Below, piece by piece: positions 6,551-13,546 of a stretch of 20,484 nucleotides of DNA. Position numbers and translations under genes: made by a program. How positions within the stretch are numbered: position 1 is the first letter of the stretch; each line of letters opens with the position of its first letter. The stretch covers positions 1 to 20,484 of the forward strand of contig BTQL01000039.1 in the NCBI GenBank assembly GCA_036985855.1, given 5' to 3'. The notes under the pieces were generated by a model that searched no databases, was not told where the DNA came from, and worked only from the letters and a program-made list of their open reading frames with translations. The stretch is from B3-G11 sp036985855 (GTDB taxonomy: Bacteria; Actinomycetota; Acidimicrobiia; Spongiisociales; UBA5794).

Positions 6551-7493
6551 CGTCGGCTCCCACGATCTCGAGGTATGCGTCCTCAAGGCGTCGATCGCTG
6601 AGGTGGAACTCGAGGATGTCACATCCGTCGTCGGCGAGAAGTGTTGGCACGATTCGATCCGCGGCGGCTGCGCCGTCGGTCACGCGCACCCTCCACTGTT
6701 CGACCTCTCTCCGACGCTGGGCATCCACGCTTTGCACCCACGGCTCGGCCGTCAACCTGGCGAAGGTCCCTTCCGTCGCTCCTCGCAACCGCACGGTGTA
6801 TTCAGAGTCGGACGTCTCGAGGATCGATTCGAGCGGTCCCGCAGCGATGGCTCGTCCGTTGTTGATAATCACGACCGTATCGCTCACCTGCTCGACGTCA
6901 TCGAGGATGTGCGTGGAGTAGAACACGGTCGTTTCTCCGCCGATCTCTGCGATGAGGTCCAGCATGTCGCGACGCCCCACCGGGTCGAGACCGGCGGACG
7001 GCTCGTCCATGACCACGAGCTCCGGGTTGGAAATGAGCGCCTGGGCGACACCGAGACGCTGTCGTTCGCCGCCGGAGAGTCCACGCACCCGGCGCCGGGC
7101 CTTGTCGGCCATGCCGACACGATCGAGCATGCCGTCGACCCGCCTACGGAGGGCCCGTCCGTGCGGGTGTCCCGGATAGAGGCGGGCGACGTACGACACG
7201 ACTCCACGAACCGTCTGGTTCGGCGGGAACACCGGGTCCTGCGGCAGGTAGCCGATCCGGCTTCGCGCCACGAGTCCGTGCGTCCGAACGTCGTCACCGA
7301 GCACGGCCGCCCAGCCATCGGACGGCCGGATCAGGCCCAGGAGGATCTTCATCGTCGTGGTCTTTCCTGCGCCGTTCGGTCCAAGGAACCCACAGATCGA
7401 GCCTCGTGGGACTTCGAGGTCGAGACCGCGGAGTGCCTCCACCTTGTGGTATCTCTTCCTGAGTTGCCGGATCTCGATCGCCGGAGCCGTCAT
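6540..7493 (-). CDS. ABC transporter ATP-binding protein, second module
   Basis: A 317-aa ATPase of the ABC-2 (CcmA/drug-efflux-like) type that powers the neighbouring permease. Seen: Walker A GPNGAGKT (38-45), Q-loop in YLPQDPVFP (82-90), signature LSGGERQRLGVAQA (139-152), Walker B VVMDEPSAGLD (160-170), and the switch histidine in YSTHILDDVE (192-201). A C-terminal domain of about 100 residues follows, ending RLEDAYLEIVG, as usual in this subfamily. The ATG at 7493 overlaps the stop of the first permease as ATGA, and the 3' end overlaps the second permease by 11 nt. It is strongly similar to the first ATPase in the operon at protein and DNA level, so the two modules look like a tandem duplication. 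Confidence 0.92.
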   Translation of the reverse strand: MTAPAIEIRQLRKRYHKVEALRGLDLEVPRGSICGFLGPNGAGKTTTMKILLGLIRPSDGWAAVLGDDVRTHGLVARSRIGYLPQDPVFPPNQTVRGVVSYVARLYPGHPHGRALRRRVDGMLDRVGMADKARRRVRGLSGGERQRLGVAQALISNPELVVMDEPSAGLDPVGRRDMLDLIAEIGGETTVFYSTHILDDVEQVSDTVVIINNGRAIAAGPLESILETSDSEYTVRLRGATEGTFARLTAEPWVQSVDAQRRREVEQWRVRVTDGAAAADRIVPTLLADDGCDILEFHLSDRRLEDAYLEIVGADDGD

Positions 7494-8329
7494 GCGAGTT
7501 CCTTCCGATTGAAGCGCCACACGGCGAGGATCAGCACCAGGGCCGTCCAGAGGAGCGACGCGACGAAGGGGATCACCACCGAGGGGGTCTTGCCCTGCGC
7601 GACGTCGATGATCACCCGGAGCAGGCCGGCCGGCGATGCTGCGGCGAACGAACCTGCGAGCGCGGCTGCACCGAACACTCCCACGACGCCGAGTCCCAGG
7701 CCGAATACGGCGGTTCGAGATCGCAGCGTCGTGCCGAAGAGGATCATCACTGCAACGACGAACAGGAGGAACACCGACAGCGCCAGCAGCAGTCCGATCC
7801 ACTCGCCGAAGCCGACGAGGCTCGTGAAGCGACCCCACATGCCGATCGGCGCACCGGTGACCTCAGTGAGTTCTGACACCCTGAACTCCGTCGCTCCCCA
7901 ACCGGAAGCGTCGAGAAGGACCGGATACAGAGCGGTTCCGGTCACGAACACGGTCGCCGCAATACCCGAGGATGCGGCCAGGAACTTGGCGAGGATCACG
8001 GCCGGTCGCCCGATCGGAAGTCCCACCAGCCAGGATGCCGTGCCTCGCTCTATCTCACCGAGCACAGAGCCCTCTGTGAGCGAGACCACCGACAGGAGCA
8101 GCATCGCGAGCCAGAAGCTCAGGAAGGGGAAGAGCAGCATGCCGAACTGGTTGTCTCCGGCGGCCCGCACCGGGAAGTAGATCATCGCGAACACGCCGAA
8201 TCCGGCGATTGTGAGGAACAGAACCCGCCACGGGAACCAACCTCGGACCTCGACCACGAGCAGCCCAGCGAGGCCGCGGAGCAGGTGCGCGGTCTCGATG
8301 CGTTGCAGCGTCGGCGCATCAGTCGTCAT
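7490..8329 (-). CDS. ABC-2-type transporter permease, first module
   Basis: A 279-aa multi-spanning protein with about six hydrophobic segments (roughly 36-53, 63-83, 111-140, 176-199, 206-231, 250-271). The loop GSVLGEIERGTASWLVGLPI (87-106) is the ABC-2 permease coupling motif, equivalent to the one in the second permease. The ATG at 8329 overlaps the end of the upstream ATPase by 11 nt (ATGACGACTGA), the same overlap length found at the second ATPase-permease junction, which supports duplication of the whole pair. A TTG 12 nt upstream is an inferior start. The 3' end overlaps the next ATPase by ATGA. The two permeases may form a heterodimer or work in separate transporters; sequence cannot decide. 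Confidence 0.85.
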   Translation of the reverse strand: MTTDAPTLQRIETAHLLRGLAGLLVVEVRGWFPWRVLFLTIAGFGVFAMIYFPVRAAGDNQFGMLLFPFLSFWLAMLLLSVVSLTEGSVLGEIERGTASWLVGLPIGRPAVILAKFLAASSGIAATVFVTGTALYPVLLDASGWGATEFRVSELTEVTGAPIGMWGRFTSLVGFGEWIGLLLALSVFLLFVVAVMILFGTTLRSRTAVFGLGLGVVGVFGAAALAGSFAAASPAGLLRVIIDVAQGKTPSVVIPFVASLLWTALVLILAVWRFNRKELA

Positions 8330-9260
8330 TGCCCGCCCCAACGAGACCGAGATAGATGTCCTCGAGGTCGCGCTGCTCCGGACGCAGCTCCATCACTCGG
8401 GTGCCGTCGTATCCGTGGAGCAACCGCAACAGGTGGTGCTCGGCGGCCTCCCGGTCGGCAACCTCGATCTCCCACGCTCCCGGATCGATCGACCGCGTCG
8501 CTCTGATCCACGGTTCGCGGGCGAGGCTGTCGATCACCGCGGTGCCGTCGCCGTCGAGCACGATCCGGTACTTCGCGGCGCCTCCGCCGAGGAAGGACTC
8601 CATCGGGCCCTGCTCGATGATCTCCCCGTGGTCGAGAATGACGACGTGGTCGGCGATCCGTTCCACGTCGTCGAGGATGTGGCTCGAATAGAAGATCGTC
8701 ATCCTCTGCTTGAGATCTTCGAGCAGATCCAGCACCTGGCGCCGGCCCTCGGGATCGAGCCCGACGGAGGGTTCATCGAGGATGAGCAGATCGGGATTGC
8801 CGATGACCGCCTGGCCGATCCCGAGACGTCGGCGTTCGCCGCCAGACAAGGCCTTCACCTTCCGATCGGCGAGATCGGCGAGGCCGACGAGATCGAGGAC
8901 TTCGTCGACCCTCGACTCGATGGCGGCCTTCGACCCAGAGACATAGCGACGGCCGACGAACCGCAACGTGTTCCGTACCGTAGACCGCGGGAAAAACGAG
9001 GGGTCCTGGGGCAGGTAGCCGATTCGGGATCGTGTCGCGAGGCCGTTTCCGTCGATGTCGTCGCCGAGCACCGACGCCCACCCCTCCGACGGTCGGATGA
9101 GCCCCATGAGGATCCTCATCGTGGTCGTCTTCCCTGCGCCGTTCGGACCGAGGAAGCCGCAGATCGACCCTGCGGGGACCTCGAGGTCGAGACCCCGCAG
9201 CGCGTCGACCCTTCGGTAGCGCTTACGCAGACCCCGGGTCTCGATCACTCCTGTGGCCAT
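8319..9260 (-). CDS. ABC transporter ATP-binding protein, first module
   Basis: A 313-aa ABC-2-type ATPase. Seen: Walker A GPNGAGKT (38-45), Q-loop in YLPQDPSFF (82-90), signature LSGGERRRLGIGQA (138-151), Walker B LLILDEPSVGLD (158-169), switch histidine in YSSHILDDVE (191-200), and a C-terminal domain ending DLEDIYLGLVG. All catalytic motifs are intact. The ATG at 9260 lies inside the lipoprotein gene (16-nt overlap), with a purine-rich stretch including GGAGG about 20 nt upstream, and the 3' end overlaps its permease by 11 nt. The region around Walker A is nearly identical to the second ATPase, extending back to the shared LRKRY and ALRGLDLEVP stretches (11-29), so the duplication is still easily readable in the DNA. 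Confidence 0.92.
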   Translation of the reverse strand: MATGVIETRGLRKRYRRVDALRGLDLEVPAGSICGFLGPNGAGKTTTMRILMGLIRPSEGWASVLGDDIDGNGLATRSRIGYLPQDPSFFPRSTVRNTLRFVGRRYVSGSKAAIESRVDEVLDLVGLADLADRKVKALSGGERRRLGIGQAVIGNPDLLILDEPSVGLDPEGRRQVLDLLEDLKQRMTIFYSSHILDDVERIADHVVILDHGEIIEQGPMESFLGGGAAKYRIVLDGDGTAVIDSLAREPWIRATRSIDPGAWEIEVADREAAEHHLLRLLHGYDGTRVMELRPEQRDLEDIYLGLVGAGNDD

Positions 9261-11101
9261 GAGCAGTCCTCCAGTTCGGGCATCCCGACCACCGTGTCGC
9301 CCTTGACTTCGACCGCCACGGAGCCGCACCACAGAGTTTCGAAATCTTCGCCCTCCCTGCTGCAGCCCTCTTCGACCCGCAGGTCGTAGAAACCGGAGGC
9401 AAGTGGAACGGGATCGGGGAAGAAGGTGTCCCACGGGCCGTCGCCTTGAATGTGGGCCTGGAGCCAAACCTCTCCCGTCCCGGAAGGCGGGGCAGGCAGG
9501 ATCGGAACGAGACCCGGGGCCTCGGCCCAGCGTTGCTCGTCTCCGCCTCCGATGTACTCGGGGTTCTGTCGCCACAGGCTGAACACACCGTTCGGCCATG
9601 CGTCGCCTATCCCGACGTCGTTGAGGGTCGTCCCCGCGGGGAGCAGCGCGGCGCTCAGGCCACAGTGGTCGAAGCCCTCCGGCATGATGGCGCCGTCGAC
9701 CTCGACGCGGAGGGTGCCCCCCGGCTCGAAGGGGGGAAGGGTCCTCCTGTCGATCTCCTCGGCTCTCCCGATGGGGTCCAGATCACACGGCTCGAGCTCT
9801 GGGAGGTCGATGACCGTATCTCCGTTGACGGTCACCGGAAACTGTGCGCAGTACTCGGGGGCGGCGAAGTACACGCGGTAGTTGCCGGGTTCGCCGATGT
9901 AGGCGCCCACGAACAACTCGTAGGCTCCACCGGGGAGGATTGCCTCCTTCCCCTCTCCGCGACGAGGGCAAACGCTCTCCCGGTCCTCGTTGCCATAGTC
10001 CGTGGGTGGTTCGAGCGGATACACAGGGGCCCAATGCTCGCGGGCGAACGCTTCAGGGGTCATGCCGGTCCCTGCCGCCTGCCTGGCGGCCTCTTCGAGT
10101 ACCCGTTCCCACTGCTCCGGCGTCTCATTGGTACCCGTACACGTAGCCGCCAGGTACGGGTCGGTGTTGCGTACCGTCGCGAAGTCGGTTCCGGCAGGTA
10201 GCAGCGCCGCGAACACCGTCCGGGTCGTAAGGAGCTCGTGCGGGACCATGCGGATGGACACGGAACCGGGCTCACCGGTCGTGATCGCACCCGGCTCACT
10301 GTTCGCCTCGACCCAGCGGCCGATCCGATCGAGAGCGGCATCGGACGCCGCCTTGGCCTCTTCCCCCGGGAGTACCCCCCACTCGCGCAGCGCCGTCTCC
10401 TCGTCGATGTCGTGCAGCTGGAAGCCATTCCCGCGGAACATGACGAAGCGTCGGGTCTGGATGTCCGCTGCGATCTCCCAGTAGTCCCGGATCTCGTCCG
10501 GAACGAGTCGTGCCCCGATCTGGAGAGACGATTCGTAGCGGTCGAGGTTCTGTTGCCACGTCCCCCAGTCGATCTCTGCCTCGTAGCGGAGGACCGACTC
10601 GAACTCCGGCCATCGTGAGGAGAAGTCGCCGCACGCTTCGATCTCCCAGTCGTCGATCGCGGCGACGGCCGCTTCCGCGTCTGAGAACACGCCTTCGGGC
10701 CCCCGGTCGCCGAACGCCATCGTCACGTGAACCGGGCGGATCGCGCCATCGGTGAATCCGGTCACGAAGAGGAGATCGCTCACACGGGCGTAGGCCTCGT
10801 ACGCCCGGTCCCATTCAGCGCGCACGTCGGCCGGTACCGTTCGATCGACATCGGCCAGCGCCGCGTCGGAGTCCACGAAGTTCCGATCGAGGCCGACGGA
10901 TCGGTCACCGAGCAGATCGAACGAAGTGGTCCAGGATACGGCCCCCAGGATCGTCGTTCGCGCATCCGGCCATGCGCGACAGAAGAGGGCGACGTTGCCT
11001 TGGACCTCCGACTCGGTGCTCACCTCACTACCGGCGCTCCCGACGGACGTGCATGCCGCTAGAGCGACAGCTCCGACGCCAATGGCAATCCACAGTCGCA
11101 T
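9245..11101 (-). CDS. Large lipoprotein with duplicated domains, first gene of ABC operon
   Basis: A 618-aa secreted lipoprotein. The N-terminus is a type II signal peptide: Arg2, a hydrophobic core, and lipobox LAAC (14-17) with Cys17 as the lipidated residue. The mature part shows internal duplications. Two alpha-rich units run about 38-157 and 180-270; they align at TVPADVRAEWDRAY (88-101) and LVPDEIRDYWEIAA (199-212). Two beta-type units follow, about 279-439 and 462-613; they share FAALLPAGTDF / SAALLPAGTTL (298-308, 483-493) and close with GDTVIDLPELEPC / GDTVVGMPELEDC (427-439, 601-613). Paired cysteines occur in the secreted part. I do not recognise a named family. As first gene of an operon with two ABC-2 exporters it may be an extracytoplasmic partner, sensor or exported cargo handler. 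The ATG at 11101 has no clear ribosome binding site but a TAAGAT -10 box 8 nt upstream. Confidence 0.75.
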   Translation of the reverse strand: MRLWIAIGVGAVALAACTSVGSAGSEVSTESEVQGNVALFCRAWPDARTTILGAVSWTTSFDLLGDRSVGLDRNFVDSDAALADVDRTVPADVRAEWDRAYEAYARVSDLLFVTGFTDGAIRPVHVTMAFGDRGPEGVFSDAEAAVAAIDDWEIEACGDFSSRWPEFESVLRYEAEIDWGTWQQNLDRYESSLQIGARLVPDEIRDYWEIAADIQTRRFVMFRGNGFQLHDIDEETALREWGVLPGEEAKAASDAALDRIGRWVEANSEPGAITTGEPGSVSIRMVPHELLTTRTVFAALLPAGTDFATVRNTDPYLAATCTGTNETPEQWERVLEEAARQAAGTGMTPEAFAREHWAPVYPLEPPTDYGNEDRESVCPRRGEGKEAILPGGAYELFVGAYIGEPGNYRVYFAAPEYCAQFPVTVNGDTVIDLPELEPCDLDPIGRAEEIDRRTLPPFEPGGTLRVEVDGAIMPEGFDHCGLSAALLPAGTTLNDVGIGDAWPNGVFSLWRQNPEYIGGGDEQRWAEAPGLVPILPAPPSGTGEVWLQAHIQGDGPWDTFFPDPVPLASGFYDLRVEEGCSREGEDFETLWCGSVAVEVKGDTVVGMPELEDCSWPQE

Positions 11102-11109
11102 GAGTTGCC

Positions 11110-11115
11110 ATCTTA
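11110..11115 (-). promoter_or_regulatory. Putative -10 box of lipoprotein-ABC operon (leaderless)
   Basis: On the minus strand TAAGAT ends 8 nt before the lipoprotein ATG at 11101. No Shine-Dalgarno sequence is present in that gap. The -35 region coincides with a dyad at 11131-11146, listed separately. Confidence 0.4.
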
Positions 11116-11130
11116 CTCATCGAAAGATCC

Positions 11131-11146
11131 GGTCGCTAGCGCGACC
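11131..11146. promoter_or_regulatory. Inverted repeat in apt/ABC-operon divergent region, candidate operator
   Basis: GGTCGC-TAGC-GCGACC is a perfect 6-bp dyad with a 4-nt centre. It covers the place where the -35 element of the lipoprotein operon should lie (16-17 nt upstream of TAAGAT), so a repressor or activator bound here would control that promoter. No regulator gene is adjacent. It could also be a chance palindrome in GC-rich DNA. Confidence 0.3.
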
Positions 11147-11292
11147 TGCCATCAAGAGGTGAGCGTTTCGAGCCCGAACGCCGTGTCAGCGGTCCTGGCA
11201 GAGTGTGTCGTTGTGTGGCATGGAGCGTCGCTGGGCGTCACCAGGGGCACTGGGATAACCGCATTGGCCGCGATCACCGGCATCCTTGCGGC

Positions 11293-11298
11293 TATTCT
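11293..11298 (+). promoter_or_regulatory. Putative -10 box of apt (leaderless)
   Basis: TATTCT ends 7 nt before the apt ATG at 11306, and no ribosome binding site lies between them. This is the same geometry as at several other operon starts in the window. A matching -35 is not evident. Confidence 0.4.
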
Positions 11299-11305
11299 AG
11301 CGTCC

Positions 11306-11818
11306 ATGGTTGATCTCTACGAGTACATCGTTGATGTGCCCGACTTTCCGGAGCCGGGAATCATCTTCAAGGACATCACACCGCTCCTTGCTTCACCGGA
11401 AGCGTTCCTGCAAGGGGTCGACGAGATGGCCGACCCCTTCATCGCTTCAGGCGTCGACATCGTTGTTGGCATCGAGTCGCGAGGGTTTCTCCTTGCAGGG
11501 TCCATCGCCGAGCGGATCGGGTCAGGTGTCGGGCTTGTCCGCAAGCCGGGAAAGCTTCCTCGCGAAACCGTATCCGTGACCTATGACCTCGAATACGGCA
11601 CGGACACGCTCGAGATTCACAGAGACGCGTTTCCAGACGGTGCGCGTGTCCTCATCGTCGACGATGTGTTGGCTACCGGTGGCACGCTCGCGGCGAGCAA
11701 GGAACTCATCGAGAAAGCAGGGGGAGTGGTGGTCGGAGCCACGATGCTCGTCGAGCTCTCGTTCCTCGACGGTCGATCGAGATTCCCCGATCCACTCCAT
11801 GCCGTGTTGGTGTACTAG
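11306..11818 (+). CDS. apt: Adenine phosphoribosyltransferase
   Basis: A 170-aa type I phosphoribosyltransferase that salvages adenine with PRPP to AMP in the cytoplasm. Seen: the N-terminal APRT signature VPDFPEPGIIFKDITPLL (11-28), the ESRGF segment (57-61), the flexible-loop region VRKPGKLPRETVS (78-90), and the PRPP-binding loop VLIVDDVLATGGTLAA (115-130). Length matches bacterial Apt (about 170-180). The ATG at 11306 is chosen because family similarity begins within a few residues and a TATTCT box lies 7 nt upstream; the frame is open further upstream but that extension is not conserved. It is divergent from the ABC operon with a 204-nt shared region. In many actinobacteria apt sits next to relA and secDF; here it does not, being followed by the ProA-like gene. 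Confidence 0.95.
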   Translation: MVDLYEYIVDVPDFPEPGIIFKDITPLLASPEAFLQGVDEMADPFIASGVDIVVGIESRGFLLAGSIAERIGSGVGLVRKPGKLPRETVSVTYDLEYGTDTLEIHRDAFPDGARVLIVDDVLATGGTLAASKELIEKAGGVVVGATMLVELSFLDGRSRFPDPLHAVLVY

Positions 11819-11850
11819 AGCTCTGGTAACCAATCGTTCTCTGGGCTGTT

Positions 11851-11869
11851 GACCGGACTCACTCCGGTC
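11851..11869 (+). terminator. Hairpin downstream of apt, possible terminator
   Basis: GACCGGA-CTCAC-TCCGGTC forms a perfect 7-bp stem with a 5-nt loop, 32 nt after the apt stop. It is followed by TAGAAC rather than a run of T, so it is at best a weak or U-tract-less terminator. Confidence 0.4.
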
Positions 11870-11931
11870 TAGAACCCTGGGTACGGGAATCGGGGGTGTG
11901 GGGTTGGAGACCGTCTACCGTCTACTGGATA

Positions 11932-13434
11932 ATGACCGACCAGATCACAACTCTCCAGCCGGGCATGCCGATTCCCTGGGGAGGGACGAACCTCGCTCAT
12001 GTTTCGGATGAACTGGCAGAGGCGTTCCAGCCGGGTGATTCGCTCATCGTGATGCAGCACTCTGGCGAGCTGCTGCACATTCCAGGTGATGTGGCGAAAG
12101 TCGCGGCCACGGCGGTCAGCGAAGCCGTCGATGCCTTTGCCGCCATGGGGTCGGTGACTGACGACCAGATCACCCAGTTTTACAACAGCTTCGCCGATGC
12201 TCTGGTTGATGACTACAGGTTCGCACCGATTGCGGCCGCCAACGAACAAGATGTGGTTTCGGCACGCGAACGCCGCCGGAGTGTGACGAGACTGATCCTC
12301 GACGAAACCATGCGCCGGGACATGATCGAAGGACTCCGCGGGTGGGCAAGCGAACCGTCTGGGCGTGGCAAGGTCGTCGGCACCGTGGCGCACGGCGGGT
12401 GGCGGATCGAGCTCGTGGCAGACGGCCTCGGTGTCGTCGGCTTCGTTTTCGAGGGTCGGCCGAATGTCTTCGCCGACGCAACCGGAGTGCTTCGGGGAGG
12501 CAACACGGTCGTCTTCCGGATCGGATCCGATGCTCTCGGTACGGCTGAGGCCATCGTCGAACATGCGCTGAACCCTGCGCTGGAGGTGGCAGGTCTTCCC
12601 AGAGGAGCGGCTTCACTGGTGGCCAGTCCGTCACGTGCGGCAGGGCTTGGGATGATGTCCGATCCGCGCCTCGCACTCGCTGTTGCACGGGGGTCGGGAA
12701 AGGCAACGGCTCAGCTCGGTGCGGTTGCGCGTCAGGCGGGGAACGCTGTGAGTCTGCATGGCACCGGCGGCGCCTGGATCATTGCGGGTGACGACGCCAA
12801 CCCTCAAGAGCTCGCTGCTGCTGTGTTCAACTCACTCGATCGGAAGGTCTGTAACACTCTCAACACCTTGTGTATCCCCAAGACGCGGGTTTCGGACCTG
12901 ATGCCGGCAGCTCTCGATGCGCTCGAACGTGCAGGGAAGCGGCGAAATACCAATTCGAAGCTCCATGTGGTCGAGTCATCCGTGGATTCGGTCCCTGCCG
13001 CGTGGTTCGAGCGGTCTGTCCCGATCTCTCGTGCCGGGGGAGAAGTTCTCGAGGCGCAGGCAGAGCCGATCAGCGAGGATCGGCTCGGTGAGGAGTGGGA
13101 GTGGGAAGAGAGTCCAGAGATCACGGTCGCTGTCGTGGATTCCGTAGATCAAGCCCTCGAGTGGTTCAACCGCTACAGCCCCAAGTTCGTTGTTTCGTTC
13201 ATATCGAACGATAAGGATGCTCACGCCGAGTTCTTTGGGAAGGTCGACGCACCCTTCGTGGGCAACGGCTTCACTCGCTGGGTTGATGGCCAGTACGCCC
13301 TCGACAAGCCGGAACTCGGCCTCTCGAACTGGCAATCCGGCAGGTTGTTCGGTCGCGGTGGCATCCTGTCAGGCGACTCAGCGCACACGATCCGCACCCG
13401 CGCCATCCAGGACGATCCCGACCTCGCCCGCTGA
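11932..13434 (+). CDS. Divergent ProA-like aldehyde dehydrogenase family protein
   Basis: A 500-aa aldehyde-dehydrogenase-fold protein resembling glutamate-5-semialdehyde dehydrogenase (gamma-glutamyl phosphate reductase, ProA), which makes glutamate semialdehyde for proline. Seen: VVGFVFEGRPNVFADATG (residues 167-184) followed by RGGNTVVFRIGSDALGTAEA, the ProA-type cofactor region; the catalytic cysteine Cys307 in DRKVCNTLNTLCIP; and a late NGFTRWVDGQ segment in place of the usual STRFADGG. It is about 80 residues longer than typical ProA (around 420), mostly at the N-terminus, and the C-terminal HARGPMG motif is replaced by GRLFGRGGILSG. No proB is adjacent. It may be a true but divergent ProA, or a reductase for another acyl phosphate or CoA ester. 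The ATG at 11932 lacks a ribosome binding site; TACCGT at 11916-11921 could place the transcript start within about 3 nt of it. A GTG at 11896 would add a tryptophan-rich 12-residue extension. Confidence 0.75.
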   Translation: MTDQITTLQPGMPIPWGGTNLAHVSDELAEAFQPGDSLIVMQHSGELLHIPGDVAKVAATAVSEAVDAFAAMGSVTDDQITQFYNSFADALVDDYRFAPIAAANEQDVVSARERRRSVTRLILDETMRRDMIEGLRGWASEPSGRGKVVGTVAHGGWRIELVADGLGVVGFVFEGRPNVFADATGVLRGGNTVVFRIGSDALGTAEAIVEHALNPALEVAGLPRGAASLVASPSRAAGLGMMSDPRLALAVARGSGKATAQLGAVARQAGNAVSLHGTGGAWIIAGDDANPQELAAAVFNSLDRKVCNTLNTLCIPKTRVSDLMPAALDALERAGKRRNTNSKLHVVESSVDSVPAAWFERSVPISRAGGEVLEAQAEPISEDRLGEEWEWEESPEITVAVVDSVDQALEWFNRYSPKFVVSFISNDKDAHAEFFGKVDAPFVGNGFTRWVDGQYALDKPELGLSNWQSGRLFGRGGILSGDSAHTIRTRAIQDDPDLAR

Positions 13435-13447
13435 CCCCTCCCTCTCT

Positions 13448-13500
13448 CCGTTCTTGCGTAACTGGCGTCCTGTGGGAGGACGCCAGTTACGCAAGAACGG
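13448..13500. repeat. Perfect 24-bp inverted repeat (hairpin), intergenic
   Basis: Arms at 13448-13471 and 13477-13500 are perfect reverse complements across 24 bp, with a 5-nt loop GTGGG. It starts 13 nt after the ProA-like stop. It could terminate that transcript, but no U-rich tail follows on either strand (GGGAGGGG on one side, AGAGAGG on the other). Perfect conservation of both arms, far longer than a usual terminator needs, suggests a repeat element (REP- or MITE-like) or a strongly selected RNA structure. No second copy exists in the window. Confidence 0.8.
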
Positions 13501-13519
13501 GAGGGGTGGGTGAGGCCGC

Positions 13520-13542
13520 TACGCTTGCGGGTTCACGAGGAG
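13520..13542 (+). promoter_or_regulatory. Putative -10 box and Shine-Dalgarno site of leuS
   Basis: TACGCT (13520-13525) is the same -10 hexamer seen before the transglutaminase-like gene. Here it is followed by a short leader with a good ribosome binding site GAGGAG (13537-13542), 4 nt before the ATG at 13547. No convincing -35 box. The leader is too short for a T-box element. Confidence 0.4.
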
Positions 13543-13546
13543 TGCG

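Noticed and set aside
6504..8180. Long open plus-strand frame (558 codons) opposite the ABC genes
   Set aside because: It is antisense to two clearly coding, motif-complete genes. Its product is rich in Arg, His, Ser and Pro with no domain, as expected of a mirror frame in high-GC coding DNA.
8211..9389. Open plus-strand frame (392 codons) opposite the first ATPase
   Set aside because: It is a mirror frame of the ATPase gene with no recognisable motif or ribosome binding site. The real gene is on the minus strand.
13435..13546. T-box riboswitch ahead of leuS
   Set aside because: The 112-nt gap has no specifier loop or T-box consensus. The only structure is the perfect hairpin, and the promoter-like TACGCT lies downstream of it.
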